NCBI GenBank assembly: GCA_023229665.1
Contig: JALNYW010000005.1
Coordinates: 1-36,450, forward strand
DNA length: 36,450 nt
Source: Patescibacteria group bacterium
GTDB taxonomy: Bacteria > Patescibacteriota > Patescibacteriia > 2-12-FULL-60-25
Direction of reading: 5' to 3'
Notes under the pieces: model-generated
What the model was told of the DNA's origin: nothing
Database searches by the model: none
What the model saw: the letters and a program-made list of their open reading frames with translations, nothing else
In this document: positions 31,993 to 36,450 of the stretch, piece after piece
How positions within the stretch are numbered: position 1 is the first letter of the stretch
Layout: the number at the start of each line of letters is the position of its first letter
Program-made: the position numbers and the translations under genes

Positions 31993-33231
31993 TCAGCCCA
32001 CGGCACGCATAACGGCAGTATCGACGGCGTTACGCATCTTCGCTTTCGCGCAATACTGCCCCCACGCCACCATCAGAGCACGCCGCTTCTCCAAAACGTC
32101 CCCTCGCCTATAAGCTCCTTCGACCTTGCTTTCGATCGCATGTGCGAGCGCCATTTCCACAATGAAGTTCGGAAAGCTCGTCGTCTCCGCAGCCCAATCG
32201 CGGAACGTCGATCGGAATCCGTGGACAGTAAGTTCGCCTCGCTTCATGCGGCGCAGCGACATCAACATACTCATGTTGCTGAGGTGCCGCCCAGGCTTTT
32301 CGCCGGGGAAGACGAACTCGTTTCGCTTGATCATTTCCAGCTCTCTGATGATCTCGACAGAGCGTGCTGACAGCGGCACGCGATGTTCTTTGCCTGCTTT
32401 CATTCGCGCGGCCGGCACCGTCCAGATCTTCCTTTCCAGATCGAACTCGCTCCACCGCGCGCCCAGCGCTTCGGTGGTTCGAGCCGCAGTGAGAATCGTG
32501 AACTCCAGCGCTCGCGACGTGAGACCCGTTGCTGCCCGAAGCTCCGACATGAGCGCGGGCAGGTCATCGAACGACATCGCCGCGTGATGTTCCACCTTGG
32601 CGACCTTCGACGGCTTCGGGAGCAGGTTCGCGAGATGGCCGCGCCAGCGGGCTGGGTTCTCGCCCGAGAAAGCTCCCCTTGCCTTCGCCCAATCGATGAC
32701 GACGTCGATCCGTCCGCGCACCCGAGACGCTGTTTCAGGCACCGAATGCCAGATAGGTTGTATGGCGTCGAGAACCATTTCGGTCGTGACTAAGGAGACC
32801 GCGACGCCGCCAAACTTCGGATAGAGATAGCGTCGAAGGGTGCGGTGCCACTGCTCGCAATGCTTCGCGTTCTTCCAGCTCGGCTCGTGCGCGGCCATGT
32901 AGGCCTCTGCGCACTCCTTAAAGGTCATTGAGCGAGCCTTGTCGGCGGCGGCTTCCCTTTCCGCCAACCGCTTCGCCTCAATCGGATCCTGACCGAGGTC
33001 AAGCTGACGACGCGCATCGCCCGCTAACGAGCGCGCGGTTGCAAGACTAACCGAAGCCGCCGAACCCGGCCCGAGATACCTCGGCTTGCGGTCGTGCATA
33101 TAGCGGAAGACCCAGGAGCGGGCCCCGCTCGGCTTCACTCTCAGATAAAGGCCAGCGCCATCCGGGTAGAGGCCCGGCGTCTTGATATTCGAGGCAGAGA
33201 TCGCATTCAGGCGATGAGTTGTTTTCGGCAT
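31993..33231 (-). CDS. Tyrosine-type site-specific integrase (DUF4102/P4 family)
   Basis: A 412-residue recombinase. It starts with a DUF4102-type arm-binding domain (LNAISASNIKTPGLYPDGAGLYLRV, SWVFRYMHDRKPRYLGPG). A core-binding SAM-like domain follows (FKECAEAYMAAHEPSWKN to about 200). The catalytic domain is complete: R251 (TAARTTEALG), H337-x-x-R340 (VHGFRSTFRDW), H364 (ALAHAI) and Y374 (EGAYRRGD). I chose ATG 33231; a GTG eight codons upstream overlaps the tandem GTCCACAAA sites. Its 3' end touches a tRNA 3'-half repeat and its 5' end lies 147 bp from the right 23-bp repeat, so both are candidate substrates. It appears functional, unlike the two other integrase remnants. Confidence 0.93.
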   Translation of the reverse strand: MPKTTHRLNAISASNIKTPGLYPDGAGLYLRVKPSGARSWVFRYMHDRKPRYLGPGSAASVSLATARSLAGDARRQLDLGQDPIEAKRLAEREAAADKARSMTFKECAEAYMAAHEPSWKNAKHCEQWHRTLRRYLYPKFGGVAVSLVTTEMVLDAIQPIWHSVPETASRVRGRIDVVIDWAKARGAFSGENPARWRGHLANLLPKPSKVAKVEHHAAMSFDDLPALMSELRAATGLTSRALEFTILTAARTTEALGARWSEFDLERKIWTVPAARMKAGKEHRVPLSARSVEIIRELEMIKRNEFVFPGEKPGRHLSNMSMLMSLRRMKRGELTVHGFRSTFRDWAAETTSFPNFIVEMALAHAIESKVEGAYRRGDVLEKRRALMVAWGQYCAKAKMRNAVDTAVMRAVG

Positions 33232-33237
33232 CCCCCG

Positions 33238-33258
33238 GTCCACAAATTGGTCCACAAA
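33238..33258 (+). promoter_or_regulatory. Tandem GTCCACAAA sites at the integrase start
   Basis: GTCCACAAA occurs twice with a 12-bp period (33238-33246 and 33250-33258), just upstream of the integrase ATG. A matching pair lies at 1616-1635. Position suggests either arm-type sites or an autoregulatory operator overlapping the integrase promoter. The function is inferred. Confidence 0.45.
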
Positions 33259-33377
33259 CGCGAGGCCGATGGTAGTCGATTTGCGCCGACGCCCATAAAC
33301 GCCAGATGATGCTTTTCACTGATTTTGTTGAGGTATTCTTCTCGCCGGCCGACCTCAATCGACGCTGGCAGACGTGG

Positions 33378-33400
33378 GGTTGGTGGAGAGGGCTTCCTCC
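33378..33400 (+). repeat. Right copy of 23-bp direct repeat (candidate attachment site)
   Basis: Exact match to 1547-1569 in the same orientation. It lies 147 bp beyond the integrase start, outside the tandem GTCCACAAA pair, and marks the proposed right end of a 31.85-kb element. Sequence to the right no longer carries mobile-element genes. Confidence 0.55.
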
Positions 33401-33519
33401 GAACAGGCCGCATAAGACTCTGATGGGATTCGACTTTTTTAAAGATGGCCAAGAAGAATTACCCAATAATTACACATCTTGATCCGCTCTGAAGCGCAGC
33501 TTCCAATGCACCAACTCTG

Positions 33520-34083
33520 CTATTCGCCTGCCCGCTTCTTATCCTCCCAGATCATCGCAGCCATGGATATGACCCCGTCGTCGCTCAGGGTCCGAGCCAT
33601 ATCCCCCGAGGCGCGTAGCGCAACATTGATGTCTTTTGGCGTGACGTGGGCATCGGTACCCTTGACGATCTTGAAGATAGTTTGAGAGGCGCTGATCTGC
33701 TTATCCGGGTCGGTGAGGCCGCGCGCCTCGATAATTGCGGCAAGCTGATATCCGATATCGATATCACTCCCCAGCTTGTCGTGGCCGGCGATATGGATCT
33801 CGGCCTCCCACTCACCGATTTTGCGGAGCGTTCGAATCTGGGGACGCTCACCGGTAGCGCGTTCAATGTCGGAGCAGAGTTGGGAAAAATCGCTCCAAGA
33901 AGTTGATAGCTCACCCTCGGTGGCCTTCTGAATGGCATCGAGATCGCAGTCTGCGATGATCGTTGTATCTTTATCCAGTGACGCATAGCGCGCCCTGTCA
34001 GCATCGGAAGGTTCGCAACCCATCGTCGCAAAGGTCACAAATACGATGAACCCTAGCGCCCAAAGCTGACCGTGCAAATTCAT
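33520..34083 (-). CDS. Putative lipoprotein of unknown function
   Basis: A 187-residue protein with a lipoprotein signal: MNLHGQLWALGFIVFVTFATMGC, where ATMGC is a plausible lipobox and the residue after Cys is Glu. The mature part is acidic with SDADRARYASLDKDTTIIADCDLDAI and a helical C-terminus ending AAMIWEDKKRAG. ATG 34083 has GGGGGAT upstream and was chosen over an ATG four codons earlier. It is predicted to be anchored to a membrane through the Cys. I do not recognise a family. It lies just outside the right 23-bp repeat, so it may be chromosomal. Confidence 0.65.
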   Translation of the reverse strand: MNLHGQLWALGFIVFVTFATMGCEPSDADRARYASLDKDTTIIADCDLDAIQKATEGELSTSWSDFSQLCSDIERATGERPQIRTLRKIGEWEAEIHIAGHDKLGSDIDIGYQLAAIIEARGLTDPDKQISASQTIFKIVKGTDAHVTPKDINVALRASGDMARTLSDDGVISMAAMIWEDKKRAGE

Positions 34084-34279
34084 AAGATCCCCCATTGTGA
34101 TGGCGCGCAGATTAGCCGTGAAGTGGCAATCGGAAAAGGTGCGTCGTCGAGATCACTCAACGTCACGAGGATTCAGAAGTCGCGCCCTTGCATCAACGTC
34201 CTCATCGGATATGATTCCGTCATGGGGGGTGTGCTCTTGAATTTTCTATCAGCGCTACGGTGTTTGCACCGGTCACTTA

Positions 34280-34540
34280 TCGACAAAAGCAAAAGCGAGG
34301 CCTTCGCCCCGGCCTCGGCGCCTGTCGGCAAGCCTCGGCAGTCGTCGGCAGATCTCGGCACGTGTCTCGTCGACGCTTCGCCAGGTCCCGTCAGCTCTCC
34401 GCCAGGTCCCAAATCCCAGAAAAAAGGGACAACGCTCGATATGTCGGCAGGTATCGGCGCGTCGGGGCCGGCGTCGGCGGACGTCAACGCACCGTTGACG
34501 TCGGCTTCGGCAGACATCGGCTTGCCTCGGCGGCTGCTTG
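34280..34540. repeat. CGGCA-rich low-complexity tract with a perfect hairpin
   Basis: TCGGCA or CTCGGC units recur many times (34313-34363, 34444-34540), and CGCCAGGTCCC occurs twice between 34379 and 34412. GACGTCAACG (34480-34489) and CGTTGACGTC (34493-34502) form a perfect 10-bp stem with a 3-base loop. The tract covers the likely 5' end of the gene at 34441-34938. Confidence 0.5.
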
Positions 34541-34938
34541 AAGACGATATCGATTGCTGTTTCTACTTCTCGGCACCGGATGATCGCGACCTTCCTGCGT
34601 CGTGCTACAGCCTCCAGCGCCATCTGACTTATGATGAGATCGCCGATGAGTTCGTGAAATGGATGCGGTCGAGTTCGCGCACGGCCTTTCTCATTGGTTG
34701 GCCGGTCACGGTCGACGAAGTCTGGGACAGCCTGGCGGTCGCTTTTCAACGCGAGACCTACATCCTCATCCAGTCTCGGAATAACTTCCTAGAAGCACTT
34801 GGAAAGCAGCACGGCGTGAAGCGCCAGCGCAACAAGCATTTACGCCATGGGATCGGCAAGACGACGGTCTATCGATTTATGCCGGCCGGAGGCGTGACAG
34901 CGCGAACGGCGATGACGCAGGCTCGAAACGCTGCCTAG
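34441..34938 (+). CDS. Conserved hypothetical protein
   Basis: The recognisable part is RRLLEDDIDCCFYFSAPDDR, then CYSLQRHLTYDEIADEFVKWM, TAFLIGWPVTVDEVWDSLAVAF, and RETYILIQSRNNFLEALGKQHGVKRQRNKHLRH, ending TTVYRF and a polar tail. It looks like a mostly helical cytoplasmic protein with a basic C-terminal region that could bind nucleic acid. I recall similar proteins in Bradyrhizobium-type genomes but cannot name a family. The start is uncertain: ATG 34441 gives 165 residues with GGGAC upstream, while the open frame extends back to 34072 across a low-complexity tract and into the divergent lipoprotein gene, which is unlikely to be coding. Confidence 0.6.
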   Translation: MSAGIGASGPASADVNAPLTSASADIGLPRRLLEDDIDCCFYFSAPDDRDLPASCYSLQRHLTYDEIADEFVKWMRSSSRTAFLIGWPVTVDEVWDSLAVAFQRETYILIQSRNNFLEALGKQHGVKRQRNKHLRHGIGKTTVYRFMPAGGVTARTAMTQARNAA

Positions 34939-34962
34939 TTGCGGAGCCGACGGGGGAAGAAG

Positions 34963-35463
34963 ATGTCGAAGATCGGCATGCTCGCTGTAGCCGTCGTCGC
35001 TGCCGCAGCCGGCTTTGCCGGCGCTCAATACGTGCAGACGCCTCCATTGAGGGCACCAAAGTATATTGTCTCTTACGATGTGCATAGCGGCCGCCAGACA
35101 CTTAAACCGGGAACATCACTCGGTTGCAAAGCTATCGCCGACTCTTTGCTCCTTGAGAAGCGGGTTGGAGAGCAGAACGTAGAGGCCATTGGAAAAGCCG
35201 GGACAGACACGGCGTCGATCAAGGTCGCCGACGATGGTCGCAATGTTTTCATGCTGACCGGCGCATCACTTCGTGGAGGAGCAACCGAGGGCGCCCTAAT
35301 GCCTATCATCCAGACTACGCCCGACTTCATCGTTGCCCAGCGGCTTGGATGGCCATCCTACGAAACGCTGGTCATCGATATCCACTCCGGCAATGCGGTT
35401 TGGACAGTTGCAGGGTACATCGTCGGCATGGGGACGGAAGCGATCTATTTCCAGTGTGATTGA
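34963..35463 (+). CDS. Hypothetical exported or membrane-anchored protein
   Basis: A 166-residue protein with an N-terminal hydrophobic segment MLAVAVVAAAAGFAGAQYVQ (signal peptide or anchor; possible cleavage after AGA), then a globular domain with DVHSGRQTLKPGTSLGCKAI, VADDGRNVFMLTGASLRGG and PIIQTTPDFIVAQRL, and a C-terminus VAGYIVGMGTEAIYFQCD. Two cysteines could pair in the periplasm. ATG 34963 follows GGGGGAAGAAG. It starts 24 bp after the previous gene, so the two are likely co-transcribed. I do not recognise the family. Confidence 0.6.
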   Translation: MSKIGMLAVAVVAAAAGFAGAQYVQTPPLRAPKYIVSYDVHSGRQTLKPGTSLGCKAIADSLLLEKRVGEQNVEAIGKAGTDTASIKVADDGRNVFMLTGASLRGGATEGALMPIIQTTPDFIVAQRLGWPSYETLVIDIHSGNAVWTVAGYIVGMGTEAIYFQCD

Positions 35464-35665
35464 GCTTGAAGCTTGTGGTTAAACGCGGTGACGGCCGTTC
35501 GCCCTGGCGGAGAGAACGCCGAGCCTGTGCAATTTGACGAATCAGTTGCACATCCCTATCATCACGGCGGCGGCAGCGCGCCGACGGCGTCTGTTCTCTT
35601 TTCTTCTTCTTCTTCTGTTCGTTGCATTCGCATTGAGCCAATCAACGCAGAAGGATATCGAGACA

Positions 35666-35953
35666 ATGAAAACTCCATCAAAAGCCGAACTGCAAAATCC
35701 ACAGACGGGTCCGGTTGACCTTTATTATGCCGACCGACCGCTATGGAACGACGGTCGATCGCCGATAGCGATGATCCAGCGAGAGACACTTCCCACCAAT
35801 CATGCACTTATCCGACGCAGCCTTGAGCTGCAATTGGTTGGAAAATTGATCCTGCCGCACGCTTCGCTAACTGACGCTCCCCACGCGGAGGTTTTCAACG
35901 GACCGGAGTTGATCGCAGCTTGCGATCGCCTGATTGCGACAGGCTCCTTCTAA
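35666..35953 (+). CDS. Small hypothetical protein
   Basis: A 95-residue protein, MKTPSKAELQNPQTGPVDLYYADRP at the start, then MIQRETLPTNHALIRRSLELQLVGKLILPHASL and a closing NGPELIAACDRLIATGSF. The frame is open upstream to 35534 and would add a leucine-rich membrane helix (RRRRLFSFLLLLLFVAFAL), but only via a TTG start with no ribosome site, so the length is uncertain. The downstream terminator at 35988 supports transcription in this direction. No family is recognised. Confidence 0.5.
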   Translation: MKTPSKAELQNPQTGPVDLYYADRPLWNDGRSPIAMIQRETLPTNHALIRRSLELQLVGKLILPHASLTDAPHAEVFNGPELIAACDRLIATGSF

Positions 35954-35987
35954 AAATACCGGAACGCTGGCCGACCTCAAACGCTGG

Positions 35988-36013
35988 AAGCCGGGCTAGC
36001 CTCGGCTTTTTTT
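35988..36013 (+). terminator. Rho-independent terminator
   Basis: AAGCCG (35988-35993) and CGGCTT (36003-36008) form a stem with a nine-base loop, followed directly by a T run to 36013. It lies 35 bp after the stop of the gene at 35666-35953. Confidence 0.75.
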
Positions 36014-36079
36014 ATGAATTTGCAGTTCGCCAAAAATTCGCCGCGCCGGACAGGACGGAAAAATATGGTGGCGTCTCTA

Positions 36080-36334
36080 CTAAATCAGAAACCCGTTTGC
36101 CTCGCGAATGGACTCAAAGGTCCGAAGCGCCATCGCGGCAAGCTCGCCATCGTCAAGACCCGAGACATTTCCAGATGCCACAATAATCGTCGCCAAGGTC
36201 GTTCGCGAGGCGTCCCGATCTGTCTCAGCTATCGATGGCTCGATCACTGTCCAAGCCGCGTTGAACGCCGATTGCAGGCGCTCCATATCGCGGTGATCGA
36301 AAGCCCCCGTGCTCAATATCCGGCGCGCGCGCAT
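36080..36334 (-). CDS. Conserved hypothetical protein
   Basis: An 84-residue helical protein: FDHRDMERLQSAFNAAWTVIEPSI, ETDRDASRTTLATIIVASGNVSGLDDGELAAMALRTFESI, ending REANGFLI. The pattern is strongly familiar from small conserved cytoplasmic proteins of Hyphomicrobiales, function unknown. ATG 36334 has GGAG upstream. It is convergent with the preceding genes; the terminator at 35988-36013 separates them. It is most likely chromosomal core sequence outside the island. Confidence 0.75.
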   Translation of the reverse strand: MRARRILSTGAFDHRDMERLQSAFNAAWTVIEPSIAETDRDASRTTLATIIVASGNVSGLDDGELAAMALRTFESIREANGFLI

Positions 36335-36450
36335 GTGGCTCAGCTCCGCTTTTTACAGCGGTATTAACGGCTTGGGTTTCGACGCTGTCAACGTCATCGG
36401 CCTCGCGGTGGCGATCCGCTCAACCTCTGATCTTTGCCAGAGCCGCCCGG

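Noticed and set aside
33207..33452. 81-codon minus-strand frame across the integrase start
   Set aside because: It overlaps the integrase start and the tandem sites out of frame; it is considered only as a possible fragment of a gene split by the 23-bp repeat, not as a gene in its present form.
34273..34749. 158-codon minus-strand frame rich in Arg
   Set aside because: It is antisense to the CGGCA tract and the hypothetical gene; the composition is explained by the repeat alone.
1..36450. CRISPR array
   Set aside because: No regularly spaced repeat-spacer structure was seen; the only dense repeats are the CGGCA tract and scattered short direct or inverted pairs.

Overview
The window looks like alphaproteobacterial DNA, most likely Hyphomicrobiales near Bradyrhizobium/Rhodopseudomonas. 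This rests on the kinds of proteins present: an LpcC-like lipopolysaccharide-core mannosyltransferase, a P1B-5 metal ATPase with a C-terminal hemerythrin domain, CHASE4 signalling proteins, a DUF4102-type integrase, and small hypothetical proteins of a type familiar from that group. No rRNA, complete tRNA or CRISPR array was found.

Most of the window can be read as one decayed integrative element or genomic island. An exact 23-bp direct repeat lies at 1547-1569 and 33378-33400. Just inside each copy is a tandem pair of GTCCACAAA-like sites with a 12-bp period (1616-1635 and 33238-33258). An excisionase-like gene (2386-2583) and a broken primase-polymerase gene (3277-4371) lie near the left end, and an intact tyrosine integrase (31993-33231) lies at the right end. 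Left of it are a C-terminal fragment, a small conserved gene and a broken tandem-receiver gene. Right of it are a lipoprotein, three hypothetical genes and a conserved small gene.

Cargo from left to right: (1) 4.2-9.9 kb, surface polysaccharide glycosyltransferases in two divergent groups with a small membrane protein between. (2) 9.9-18.4 kb, a metal/redox locus: a VIT/CCC1 relic, a broken membrane-protein gene, then a minus-strand operon running PepSY - cytochrome b561 - VIT/CCC1 transporter - P1B-5 ATPase. A separate PepSY gene precedes that operon, and a divergent PepSY - response regulator - histidine kinase operon faces it; a broken c-type cytochrome gene ends the locus. Two CGTCA-N6-CGTCA sites sit upstream of the PepSY genes and are candidate operators for the regulator. 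(3) 18.4-19.6 kb, an integrase relic joined to a broken glutathione S-transferase gene. (4) 19.8-26.0 kb, a CHASE4-GGDEF-EAL protein, a MATE exporter, a CHASE4 histidine kinase with an unusual HN phospho-acceptor box, and its overlapping single-domain receiver. (5) 26-28.2 kb, an acetyltransferase, an integrase fragment and an N-terminally truncated nitrilase. (6) 28.5-32 kb, an arylsulfatase and a membrane protein lying between two copies of a tRNA 3'-half sequence, plus a 198-bp terminal-inverted-repeat element.

A striking theme is decay by point mutation. Five otherwise readable genes each carry an in-frame stop (TAG, TGA, TAA, TAG, TAA), and three integrases of different states of preservation are present. 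This suggests repeated insertion followed by neutral erosion of cargo, while the metal-efflux operon, the polysaccharide genes and the CHASE4 signalling genes stay open.
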